From Diphasiastrum complanatum (Eukaryota > Streptophyta > Lycopodiopsida > Lycopodiales > Lycopodiaceae), in NCBI GenBank assembly GCA_029204225.1, contig CM055110.1, forward strand, positions 39,187,515-39,251,514: a DNA stretch of 64,000 nt. The letters run 5' to 3'. A program made the position numbers and the translations under genes. Below the pieces are notes generated by a model, which saw only the letters and a program-made list of their open reading frames with translations, did no database searches and was not told the origin of the DNA. Every line of letters starts with the position of its first letter. Within the stretch, counting starts at the first letter, position 1. Positions 23,346 to 34,082 of this stretch are shown here, piece by piece.

Positions 23346-23960
23346 ATCGGCTGTCTTGTCTAGTCTTCTCGCAGCTCTATATTGATGGCGACCAGCGTTT
23401 TATGAACTAATCTACCAATCTGCTCCAGTCTCTCAAATCAAATTTTGCCCAAAAATGGTTGCGGCCGATAGTAATGAAGCATGTTCTGTAGAAACCCATA
23501 CACGTACCAACATTCAACCATGTCAACGTGAAGTTCGTTGGTGATTGCTGCCCGATAGTAAAGCCTTCCCCCATTGATATGATCCATGGGTGTGATTAGG
23601 GGCTTATTTCGATCCAAAACTATTGGCAGCAGATCTCTATCCTAGAAACAATTCAAAGTAAAAAGAAATGATATTAGGCCGCAATTATTTGCAAAGTACC
23701 TAACATGGCAGTTCGGATTTGTATGATGTCTCCGGTAGAAGTAGCTGCAATCGGCCACTGGATCATCGATCTCAACTTCTTTAGATAGAATTGGCCAAGA
23801 TGTTTTATTAGGAACCCTTTCTGGTGCAAATTCTTCTCTGTGTCTTATTGACATGCATATAAGTTGGTGCCGCGATATATCTCTCAAAAGCATGTGCATT
23901 TTCCAACATCATAACACATCGCCACTGAGATTGCACTTCAATGCTAACACTTTTTGCTTC
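23346..23960 (-). pseudogene. ORF-X copy D, C-terminal domain
   Basis: Minus-strand blocks in order: VQSQWRCVMMLENAHAFERY, IAAPTYMHVNK (about 23,930-23,845); then, after frame changes, DRDLLPIVLDRNKPL and GGRLYYRAAITNELHVDMVE, CWYVYGFLQNMLHYYRPQPF (about 23,640-23,465), FERLEQIG. Each block has a counterpart in copies B and C (for example ARLYYRAAFMSSCYVTMVED in B). It ends about 40 bases before the polypurine tract and LTR, the same spacing logic as copy B. Stops and frame slips make it non-functional. Confidence 0.6.
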
Positions 23961-23999
23961 TGAGATATACAGATCATGAAATCGGGAAGAGTGTATCCA

Positions 24000-25200
24000 T
24001 CTTCGTCCTCCCAGCTTGGATATGCTTTGTTAAATTTCTCTGACATTAACATCTGTCAGCTAGGATTCTTCGGTGTGATTTTGTGTTGTACCTGTGTAGT
24101 TGTGGTAAGTGTGGGTGGTGGAGGATTAGGTATGGTTGTGAAAAGTTCACAGGGGAGTATTGGGTGTGCGGAGTAGGTAAGCAGTGGATGGTGAATAAGA
24201 GTGAGTGTCAAGATGGTGAGGTGATTGGTCATGTGGTGGAGAGAGTGGTGTGTCATCAAGTGGAGGTGATGAGGCTTGATAGGCGGTGTCAGATTGAGTG
24301 GCAGTGGGGTTAGGCTTTTCAGCTGAGATGCCTCGTTCGTGGTTTGTGGTGGTACCCCCTTGTGTGCTTTGAGGTTTCACCATTGCCGAGTGATACCTTG
24401 GATTATCTCATTGTTGTCCTATGTAGCACGAAGGTCCTGGATCATCATTTCCTACATCATGTTGTCGATGGTGTTTGGAGTGTGTTTCTTCATGCTTTGT
24501 GTGTAATGCTGGTAGCTGTTGGCATAATGTTTTTAGTTGTCCTTCTAGCTCCTCAATTTGTGCATTGAGCGCAGTTTGATTTGCTAGAGTGGCCTGCTAC
24601 AATTGTTGTGCTTGCGTCTGGTTCGCCATCAGTACCTGAGTTAACTTCTGATATGAAGCTAGAGGTATTACGGTGCCCTCCAAGGTTGGTGGTGCTTAAC
24701 TGGTTGAAATCAATCCGTTGAATATTGCCCATCATAGCGGCTCATAAGTTCCTATGGCTTCGCCGTTCACCTTCTAACTATGTTTCCAAGGTCTTGATGA
24801 GATCATCCCTACGTTGTATGCATGCGAGAACGTCCCTGTTTATTTGGTGCAGCTCTTTGAGGTCAGCCATGAGTTTTCTTCTTTGTTTTTTTTATTGAGC
24901 AACCTCTTGTTCTAATTTCGTGGAATAAATTTGCCATCCTTGTACCTTGTTTGTCAACTGCATGTTTTTCTCTTGCGAGAAGTTGAACCAATTCTGATAC
25001 TCAATGATTGAAGAGTAGAGATAATGCATGGCATCACGAGCATTGATGGCTCGTCGCACATTTTTCGGAAGATACTGCCACTCCCCAATAGGAGGATATT
25101 GTTGAGGGTTTGATGCATAGGATGGTGGGAGATTTTGTTGTGTGTTTTGATACAATGTGGTGTACTGCTCGTGATGGACGGATTGAGCAGTGGAGGTTAT
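24000..25200 (-). pseudogene. ORF-X copy D, coiled coil and Pro-rich linker
   Basis: The minus strand reads, from 25,155, a Pro/Gln-rich stretch, then VRRAINARDAMHYLYSSIIE and YQNWFNFSQEKNMQLTNKVQ, KLEQEVAQ, stop, and further helical codons (LMADLKELHQINRDVLACIQ). Downstream is a Ser/Thr/Pro-rich linker (ASSPPLDDTPLSPPHDQSPH, 24,270-24,200). DAMHYLYSSIIEYQN parallels SEMSYHMHWLVSQHQ in copy B and TTYHLHWMVD in copy C. It lies directly upstream of the C-terminal domain on the same strand. Confidence 0.5.
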
Positions 25201-25329
25201 GATGTTTGAGTGATAGTGATAGGATTGGAGATCATGTGTTGGTAGTTGTGATCAAAAAAATGGAAAGTATTGTGGAAGTGGTGGCAATAACAATAGTGGT
25301 GGGTGTAGCAGGTGGCGTGTTTAGTGTGG

Positions 25330-27796
25330 TGGTAGCAGGTGGCGTGTTTAGAGATCTGAACGGGCACTTCGGCTTCGGTTGAGATCTGAACGAGCAGCAG
25401 ACACTTCGATCGAGACTTCAGCGGACGCTTAGGTCGAGATTCCAGGGAGCACTTCGGTCGAGATGTTAAAAAAAAATTTGATGCACCTGCATTGCATCGG
25501 TCAAGATGATAAGAGAGAGAGGCTCGGCTGAGTTGGAAGAGAAGGTGTTCGGTTGAGACGTGAGAGAGGGTGCTCAGTTGAGATGGAAGAGAAGGTGTTC
25601 GGTTGAGACGTGAGAGAGGGTGCTCGACTGAGATGGTGACGGAGGGAGGTGGAAACGATGGGTAAGCTATGGGTAGAGGATGATGTAGAAGGAGTTGAGG
25701 ATGTATGCAGGGCGTGGGGATGGTGTGTGCAGGTCGTTTTGAGCCATGAACAGATCTGGAGACATTTCAAATTGAGTGCATGGGTCCGATCAAAGATAGT
25801 CTTGCAGCATATGTCGTATTAGAATGTGAGTGATGCAAGCGGCAACGGGTCAAATGTTGACTGAATCTGTGAACACATTTTTTCTCTTTTTTTTGTTTCT
25901 TATCTCTCTTGGATTACTTCTGTTGTTATGGTTCTTTGTAATTACTCTTCTTATTAGAACGGTTACAGAGCAGAAGCAATATCCAAGGATGCATTACATT
26001 TTTTTTTTTTCAGCCTCAAAGGTGCTGCAAAAATGGTGGTTCGGTCGAAATGGCAATTAGAGGTGTTGATCAAAAGTTATGGTCCGGTCAAGATGGGTGT
26101 TAATTGCTCCGGTCGAGCTTTGACCTTATTGCTTCAGTTGAGATCTGATTGAATCCCTCCGGTCGAGATTTGATCGCTGCCTTCGGCTCCGGTTGAGATT
26201 TGAGCGGGCGCTTTGGCTCCGGTCAAGATCTGAATGGGCACTTCGACTTCGGTCAAGATCTCTTCGGCTTCGGTCGAGAACTGAACGGGCACTTCGGCTT
26301 CGGTTGAGATCTGAACGAGCACTTCGGCTGAGACTTCAGCGGTGGATGCTTCGGTCGAGATTCTAGGGAGCGCTTCGGTCGAGATGTTAAAAAAAATTTT
26401 GATGCACCTACATTGCGTCGGTCAAGATGGTAAGAGAGAGAGGCTCGGCTGAGATGGAAGAGAAGGTGTTCGGTTGAGACGTGAGAGAGGGTGCTCGGCT
26501 GAGATGGAAGAGAAGGTGTTTGGTTGAGACATGAGAGAGGGTGCTCGGCTGAGATGGAAGAGAAGGTGTTTGGTTGAGACATGAGAGAGGGTGCTCGATT
26601 GAGATGGTGATGGAGGGAGGTGGAGACGATGGGTAAGCTATGGGTAGAGGATGATGTAGAAGGAGCTGAGGATGTATGCATGGCGTGCGGATGGTGTGTG
26701 CAGGTCGTTCTGAGCTATGAACGGATCTGGAGACATTTCAGATTGTGTGCATGAGTCCAATCAAAGATAGTCTTGTAGCATATGTCGTTTCAAAATGTGA
26801 GTGATGCAAGCGGCAACGGGTCAAATGTTAATTGAATCTGTGAACACGTTTTTTCTCTTTCTTTTGTTGCCTATCTCTCTTGGATTACTTCTGTTGTTAT
26901 GGTTCTTTGTGATTACTCTTCTTATTAGAACGGTTACAGAGCAGAAGCAATATTCAAGGATGCATTACGTATTTTTTTTGTTTTTCAGGCTCAAAGGTGT
27001 TGCGAAGATGGTGGTTCGATCGAAATGGCAATCAAACGTGTTGATCAAAAGTTATGGTCCGGTCGAGATGGGTGTTAATTGCTCTGGTCGAGCTTTGACC
27101 TTATTGTTTCGGTTGAGATCTAATTGAATCCCTCCGGTCGAGATTTGATCACTGCCTTCGGCTCCGATTGAGATTTGAACGGGCGCTTCGGCTCCGGTCA
27201 AGATCACTTCGGCTTCGATCGAGATCACTTCGGCTTCAGTCGAGATCTCTTCGTCTTCGGTCGAGATTTGAACGGGCACTTTGGCTTCGATCGAGATCAG
27301 AATGAGCACTTCGGCTGAGACTTCAGCGGACACTTCGGTCAAGATTTTAGCGGATGCTTCGGTCGAGATTCCAGGCAGCGCTTCAGTCGAGCTGTTAAAT
27401 TTTTTTTGGATGCACCTGCGTTGCGTCAGTCAAGATGGTAAGAGAGAGAGGCTCGGCTAAGATGGAAGAGAAGGTCTTCGGTTGAGACGTGAGAGAGGGT
27501 GCTCGGCTGAGATGGAAGAAAAGGTGTTTGGTTGAGACGTGAGCGAGGGTGCTCGGCTGAAATGGTGACAGAGGGAGGTGGAGACGATGGGTAAGCTATG
27601 GGTAGAGGATGATGTAGAAGGAGCTGAGGATGTATGTAAGGCGTGGGGATGGTGTGTGCAGGTCGTTCTGGGCTATGAACGGATCTGGAGACATTTCAGA
27701 TTGTGTGCATGGGTCCGATCAAAGATAGTCTTGCAGCATATGCCATTTCAAAATGTGAGTGATGCAAGCGGCAACGGGTCAAATGTTGACTGAATC
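25330..27796. repeat. Tandem array of about 0.96-kb units made of leader minisatellite and LTR edge
   Basis: The string TGAATCTGTGAACAC recurs with the LTR edge TGTGAAC at 25,868, 26,839 and 27,797 (spacings 971 and 958). Each unit, left to right, holds a GGTCGAGATCTGAA minisatellite, a GAGAGAGGCTCGGCTGAGAT block, about 180 bases with GATGGGTAAGCTATGGGTAG, then the first 130-150 bases of the LTR that is complete at 27,797-28,860. In the first two units the LTR edge breaks off after GCATTAC and goes into CAGCCTCAAAGGTG. This is an amplified 5' leader plus LTR edge of a minus-strand gypsy element. Confidence 0.8.
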
Positions 27797-28860
27797 TGTG
27801 AACACGTTTTTTCACTTTCTTTTGTTGCTTATCGCTCTTGGATTACTTCTATTGTTATGGTTTTTTGCGATTACTCTTCTTATTAGAGCAGAAGCAATAT
27901 TCAAGCATGCATTATGTATTTCCCAGCCTGTCAGTGGATTACTCAAATTCGATACTTAGCTACATGCAACCATCTACAGCTCAAGCAGATCAACGTTCAG
28001 CACAGAGAGCGATCCTACTACTAACTACTGAATCAAAGACCAATCAAGAACTAGATTAGCTACTGAAACTAAAACAAGATTCAAGAAACAAGAAACAAGA
28101 TTCCTAGCATCATTCAACAATCTAAAAATCAAGAAACACACATTACTTGATGCCTAGATTATCCAAGAACATCAAGAACTAGAATGTCAAGACTATGCAA
28201 GATTTACACCACATTTCTAGCCTCTATAGTTTACTTGAATGCTGATATCTACAAGATTCCACAAGCAAGAACTGAAGCTAATCCACAACTAAGCAAGAAC
28301 AAGAAACAAGAACCTAGTTAATCCACAAGCAAGGAATCAAGCATGCTCATAGAAATATCACTCAAGATCATTGCCATGAACAAGGAGCTTAGTGATCTTC
28401 AAGAACTCGTGGAGGATCCTCTTTATTAGCTCAAGAAAACTTGAAAATACAATCAAAGCTCCCTCACAAGAGAGGGGGGGCCCTTAAATAAGCAAGAAGG
28501 CTACCCATGTGGAGCCCATGTGGCAATTCCACTAAATTAGAAATTACATGTGGAATTTGCCCTTCCACTAGAGATCACCATCAAAAGGTGGCTCACTCTT
28601 ACTATTTTAAGGGGGGTCTACATTTATTACAACTATTCAAGGAAATGTTACTAGCTCCTACATGGTCATTCCTTCTTTGGGATACACCATGTAGGCTCAC
28701 ATAGTTAATCACTATCTTCCTAGCTAGTATTTCCTCGGCTCTCATGCTCGGCTCTCAGCTTCTTTTGCTCTCTTCCTTCTGAGACCTCCTTGGTCATGGG
28801 TGAGAGATAACTTATGTCTTCAGCTTGGCTCGGCGCTAGAGAATCGGCTAACATTATCCA
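27797..28860 (-). repeat. 3' LTR of gypsy copy B (shared with copy D)
   Basis: It starts TGTGAAC and ends TATCCA on the plus strand (TG...CA ends). The first 800 or so bases match 41,574-42,404 with few differences. On the minus strand a TATA-like TTATTTAAGG lies near 28,490. Length 1,064. The left neighbour is leader-type sequence of another copy, so it serves as 3' LTR for B and 5' LTR for D. Confidence 0.75.
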
Positions 28861-28869
28861 CCCCTAATC
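28861..28869 (-). other. Polypurine tract of gypsy copy B
   Basis: The minus strand reads GATTAGGGG immediately before the LTR start TGGATAATG. It is short but directly adjacent, and copy D has GAAGGG at the same place. It would prime plus-strand DNA synthesis. Confidence 0.5.
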
Positions 28870-28949
28870 TGTTGCAGGACCCAGTGCAACACCGGTGATG
28901 TCTTCCGCTTGGCACTTGGAAAAGTGTGGATTTTTGTTCGCTTCCGTAA

Positions 28950-31900
28950 AACCAGGTGCTTATTATCCGCAAAATTTATTCGCCAAAATTGGAAGTACCT
29001 CAATTGGTCGCTACATACCAGCCCTCTTGAGCACTTCTTGTGAATTCTGTTTGCCTCGTCGTCGCGTCGTCTGCTTTCGCTCGCTCATCTTCCGGCCCAG
29101 GGCTTCAAAAACTTGGAAGTGGAGCTTACTTCCAAAATTAAGGGGCCTCAGATATTCTCTTATTTTTTCTACGAAGCCCATTAGCTGCCAGTCTTCCACC
29201 ATGGTCACATAGCATGACGACATGAAGGCCGCTCTGTAGTATAGCCTGGCCATCATCTCATGGTCTTCTTCCGATTGGAGGGCTGTGTTTGGGTTGTTCC
29301 TAATGGGATCCAAACCTCGATCCTAGAAACACTCTTGCTGCATTTGGAAGGCCATGGATCTGCAATACGCGGCACTTTCCTGCACGCAAAGATCGCACTT
29401 GACTTGTATTTGTGCCCGAAGTCTAGTAGTTGTAGCCTCAGATCATCCGGGGAGGTTCTCTCTGTAATTCCCGGAATGATTGGCCAGTTTACTAACTCCA
29501 CTTGAGGCTTTTCCACCGGCCATGGGTTTCTGCATTTGAGCGGAATGTAAAAAGGATCCACTCGCTTCCATGCCGGTGCCCTCAAATATTCTTGGAGTCG
29601 CCTGCTATCCTTCAAGACTTTGCTCTGCCATTCTGGCTACGGTTGTAGTGCGGCAATGATCTTGGACCTGGTGGATTATCGGCTTTGATCAATGTCTTCT
29701 TTGCCACCCCTCATATTGGGAGGATATTTTCTTTCAAATCTCTCTGATTCCCTTGTATCAGCTAGTTTACTTCTAGGCCAGGTAGGGGAAGTTGTCCTAC
29801 GCGGCTGGGGTGGCCTTGCCAGATAATCATCAAGAGCTTTGGTGGCCATGTCTTTCTCTTTTGCTTACCCGCTTGTCGAAGGCTCATCTGCATCCGTGTC
29901 TAGCCTGGGTGAGAATCTTCTTGACTCCGGTTGGTCAGCCAGGAAGTCATCATCGGCTCCAATGTCTGTGTTAGTTTTCGGAAGGTCGGGGATGGAGTGA
30001 TCTGGGGAGAGGGGTGCAGGGGTGAACGGTTTAGGAGGAGGCGGAGATAATAAGTTATACGTAGCACCGAGGGAGTGGAGTTGTTGGAGGAACTCGTCCC
30101 GTCAGGCTTTGTAGGTGTCAGTTGGACCTTTTGATGGGCCCATTATTTGACTAGGAGGTGATGAAGGAAGAGGAGATGCAAGAATTGGGTAAGTTGGAAT
30201 GAATATTTTAGGGAAATTAAATGCAGAGTAGGAGGAAGGGTTAAAGGTGGGAGGGGGTCGGAGAAAGCTCATGGAAGCAGCACCGGCTCTCTGGCCACCC
30301 GATCCTGAGCTACCGTCTGATGGGTGGGTTTGACCGTCCTGATTCCCTGCTCCATCATTCCCATCATCGTCCCGTGGCTTCGTTATGTGAGCACCTGCTT
30401 GGGCTTTGCACGTCGTGTCCCATAATTGATTCACCTTGTCCAAGACTTGCTGTAGGGCCTTCGTTGTTTCTTCCAGCTGCTTCTGGGACTCCAGGATGAT
30501 CTTCTCTTGTTTCGCCACAATGTTTTCAAAATTCTTTTTATCGGTCTCTCACTTTTGGATCAGCCTAATGTATTTCTCCATTCGGATGGCTGAGGCCTGT
30601 GGGGCCTGGATTTGAATGTCCTCGGGCTTCACTGGAGAAGCATTGACTGTCATTGCACCCGATGATCCATCTCGTACTTGGTCGATTTGGACCATCTGGT
30701 GCTTCAATTGCTGTTGGACCTCTTCCAAGGTGGATTTCTGCCCGGCCATCATGGATCTGTTTTTTACTGTCTCTTTTTCTTTTTCTTTGGCCATCCTTTG
30801 ATATCGTGCAATCTCTTGGTCTTGATGTTGGACCTTGATCTCTAGAACTTGATGTTGGCTCACCAACCAATGCATGTGGTAGCTCATTTCAGATAGGCCA
30901 ATCATTGAGTGTTTGGCTACTTCAATGAGTTTTTCAGGGTTAGAGAGGGTTGGGTACTGATCTGGGGTGTGAAATGGTGAGGCTAAACCAAAAAATAGGC
31001 ATGGTGTTAACACTGAAGATGGAGGTGGAGGTGGTGGTGGTGGAGGGGTCTAACTTCTTCCTGGCTGCTTCTCCTTTTCTGGTTCGTCGTCGCTTATCTG
31101 CATCAGGTCCACAGCATCAAAATATTGAGATGTGTCCAATATCTGGACTTGTTGGGCCTGTGATTGTTGATCTTGTGATTGTTGGGCTGCTCCCGTGTCT
31201 TGGAGATTGGATTTCCCCACTCTTCCCCCCCCCCCCCAAAACTTGTGCCAGTGGTGATGTTGGTGGTGTTGGCATTGTAATTAGTGTGGGTGGGGTGGTG
31301 GCTTCATCTGGCTGACTTGGGACTTGAGGTACTGTCGTGTCAGGTGCCAGTGTGGATGCAGTTGCTCCATCACCCCCGTCGATGACATGTGAGGGTGACA
31401 AGTGTTGTTGTGATGTTGTGGACGAGCTACCACCATCTGATGTGGACCCATGTGAAACTGATCCCACTAGTGATGTGCTCCCAACTTGAAGCTTCTCTTG
31501 TCTTCGTTGTTGTCGTGTATCTGGCAACTGAACCCTTGAGATATCTGCATGTTGAGCTCCGGAGGTTGCAATTGTTTGTGGATCTTGGGGTGTGCTTCTT
31601 GGCTTGTGTACCAGAAGGAGGATACTAGTGTTGACTCGTTTGGCCTGGGAAGCTGATGGGAAGTTGTCCTTGCACGCTTGGGCTTCTTGTGTTCAATGGG
31701 AATATCCCATGCCTTGTCCGCAAGCTGCAGTTGCTGTTGGAGCTTTGGCCCGTTTTGTACTTGATGTTGAGTGATATCCGTCATCAGATATCCTAATACC
31801 GTGATAGGCTGCTTGTTCTTAATGCACTCATGAAGACAATTCGAAGCAAATTGTGCCCAATCATAGAGGTTCTGGGCATGCAGTTGTGAATCTGCCATCA

Positions 31901-32417
31901 TGTGAAATAGGGACATGGGTACCCTCAGCACTTTCATTCAAGGCCTTTGTGTGCATCTGGTGAGATATGCACATGCTGTTTGAAGTTGCTTGTCGTTGAT
32001 TGCTTCCAGCCTGTACACATCCTTGTTCTTCCACTTGGTCACAGAGGGATCAATATATTTGAAATATGTCATTTGCTCTATCTTCTGGAGTGTCCGTGTG
32101 ACAGTGTTTGGTCCTTGTGGGAAACCATAAGGTTGCAAGTCAACTGCCACAAAGGATACGTTATAGACATAATTCTTGATAGGGGGAACTATGATCTGAC
32201 ATGATCTTGTCGTGGTATGATAATTGGCATATGCCATGTGTATCAGATAGGGGCTTTGATAACCTATCAAGACAGGGATCTGAAATTCGATTTCCTTGAA
32301 GAAGGACTCTACCTACTAGTACCAAGTCTGCATCTTTGTAAGGTCAAGCTTGCACAGCTGGATGTCAAGCTTGCTTGCTTCGGGATCATCTAAACTTGAA
32401 CTGGGGTTGGACGACAT
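28950..32417 (-). pseudogene. ORF-X copy B: unknown protein between integrase and 3' LTR
   Basis: The start is ATG at 32,417 (MSSNPSSSLDDPEASKLDIQ). N-domain: YQSPYLIHMAYANYH, VDLQPYGFPQGPNTVTRTLQ, DPSVTKWKNKDVYRLEAI, ACAYLTR (to about 31,945), then LYDWAQFASNCLHECIKNKQ and TVLGYLM. A basic NLS-like patch HKKPKRART lies near 31,680, followed by a Ser/Thr/Pro-rich linker (31,527-31,117). The coiled coil is at 31,013-30,400 (YHMHWLVSQHQVLEIKVQHQ, KQLEETTKALQQVLDKVNQL). Then come a Pro-rich part, ALDDYLARPPQP (about 29,825), EWQSKVLKDSRRLQEYLRAP and ARLYYRAAFMSSCYVTMVED, ending about 80 bases before the polypurine tract. From 31,013 to about 29,350 one frame holds with only in-frame stops. Homologous parts occur in copies A, C and D. 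I do not recognise the family; no membrane segment or enzyme motif is evident. Confidence 0.65.
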
Positions 32418-32449
32418 GGTCGAAAAATGGAAGGAGGGTTCTGGAAAAA

Positions 32450-32790
32450 TTGCTTAGGTTGAGAGCTAAGACAGTGGAAAGGGCATCGGTTGAGATGTAA
32501 AGGATTGGGCTCCGGTTGAGATCTGATGGAGTGGCTTCGGTTGAAATGTGAAGGGTTGGGCTCCGGTTGAGATCTGATGGAGTGGCTTCGGTTGAGATCT
32601 AAAGAATTGGGCTCCGGTTGAGATCTGATGGAGTGGCTTCGATTGAGATCTGAAGGGTTGGGCTCCGGTTGAGATCTGATGGAGTGGCCTCGGTTGAGAT
32701 CTGAAGGGTTGGGCTCCTGTTGAAATCTGATGGAGTGGCTTCGGTTGAGATCTGAAGGGTTGGGCTCCGGTTGAGATCTGATGGAGTGGT
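32450..32790. repeat. 51-bp minisatellite (GGTTGAGATCTGA type)
   Basis: The unit CTCCGGTTGAGATCTGATGG + AGTGGCTTCGGTTGAGATCT + GAAGGGTTGGG occurs about 6.5 times. As 51 is divisible by three, the minus strand stays open and reads a 17-residue repeat (SDLNRSPTLQISTEA). It lies just upstream of the ORF-X start in copy B. Confidence 0.9.
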
Positions 32791-33389
32791 GGTGCAGAAT
32801 GGTTCGAAAAGTGTGGGGGCAGGGATGTATGAACGGGTTTGGAAAGGGAGATATGTGGAAGATGGTTGTGTTGGGTAGAGTGGTGTAGGTGATGAAGTAA
32901 AGGTGGGTGAATAGAGTGAGGTCAAGTTAAGAAGATGGGGAGTGGAATAGGAGGAAGTGGAGGTGTTTGACAATGGTTTTAATGTTATGGATGTGTATCT
33001 TTCAGGGATGAAACAGGTTGAAGGTGTATGGTTTGTGATTGTGATTGTAGGATGTTCAATCGTGTGATAGGAGCGTGATAAGTGCTCGTGTGACAATACC
33101 CCTCAGCATGCGAAACTTGAGATATAAGGTATTCTGCCGGCGATGTTTGTGTTGAAGGTTTCGGTGATGGCGCTCATAAGGGAGTGATAACAATGGTGAG
33201 ATGATGAAGATGATGACGGACGGATTGAACAGTCGAGCACCAAAATCGGTGTCAAGAGCAGGAAGATCACCGCAGATCGTCGTCAGAAAATGCTTTAGCT
33301 TCGCACTTCGCTGAGGTGCGAATGGCTTCGGTGAGAGGGCATTTATTGCCGCCGTCGTCTGGTTGCAAGGGAGATGGGACATGCCGGTT

Positions 33390-33700
33390 CGTAAAATTCA
33401 AATGTATGTCCTCTAGTCGAGATTCGAAATGATTGCTCTGGTTGAGATTTGAAGGAATTGCTTCGGTCGAAATTTGATAGAACCGCTTCGGTCGAGATCT
33501 GAAGGAAGGCTCCGGTCGAGATCTGAAGGAATTGCTTGGTCGATATTTGACAGAACCACTTCAGTTGAGATCTGAATGAAGGCTCTGATCGAGATCGAAG
33601 GAACTGCTCGATCGAGATTCGACAGAACCGCTTCGGTCGAGGTCTAAAGGAACTGCTTCGGTCGAGATTTGACAGAGGCACTTGGTTGAGATTTGAGAAA
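33390..33700. repeat. Second minisatellite block of the same core
   Basis: Imperfect copies of (G)GTCGAGAT(T/C)TGAAGGA(A)TTGCTTC, about 25-33 bases each. It shares the core GGT(C/T)GAGAT(C/T)TGA with blocks at 25.3-27.4, 32.5 and 40.7-41.4 kb. It lies between integrase and ORF-X. Confidence 0.85.
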
Positions 33701-34082
33701 AATCTCATGATGCATAAATGGATCTGTTTGATGCAAGTGAAGAACTTCAAGGAAAATAGGACTGTAGCTCAGAGTAGAAGTTCTTATAAAAGAGGTGTAT
33801 CTCAAGGAATGTTGGTTACCCTGAGATACCAGTGAGACAGAGATGAGGTGGCCGAAGTGTGAGAATGATTTCCTAAGGTGTAGCCTATCAGTTGTCGATC
33901 TAGAACACCCATGACCCATGAGTATGAACAGAAAAAAGAAAAGAAAAAAAATGCATAGAATGTACATAAGTAATGATATGAAGTATAAACAAGGAACGAG
34001 GTGAACAATAGGCGAGATGTACAAGGAAAGGAATAAAATAACATTAAAAACACTTCTTTTTTTTTAATCAAGGAAAAAGATC

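Noticed and set aside
25830-26060. Hydrophobic open frame (SLGLLLLLWFFVITLLIRTV) repeated near 25.8, 26.8, 27.8 and 41.5 kb, looking like a small membrane protein
   Set aside because: It is the antisense strand of the LTR edge and leader; its repetition follows from the repeat, and the frame ends differ between copies.
32599-33096. 165-codon minus-strand frame with 17-residue repeats upstream of ORF-X
   Set aside because: The open frame follows from a 51-bp repeat; no conserved start and no counterpart in copy C.
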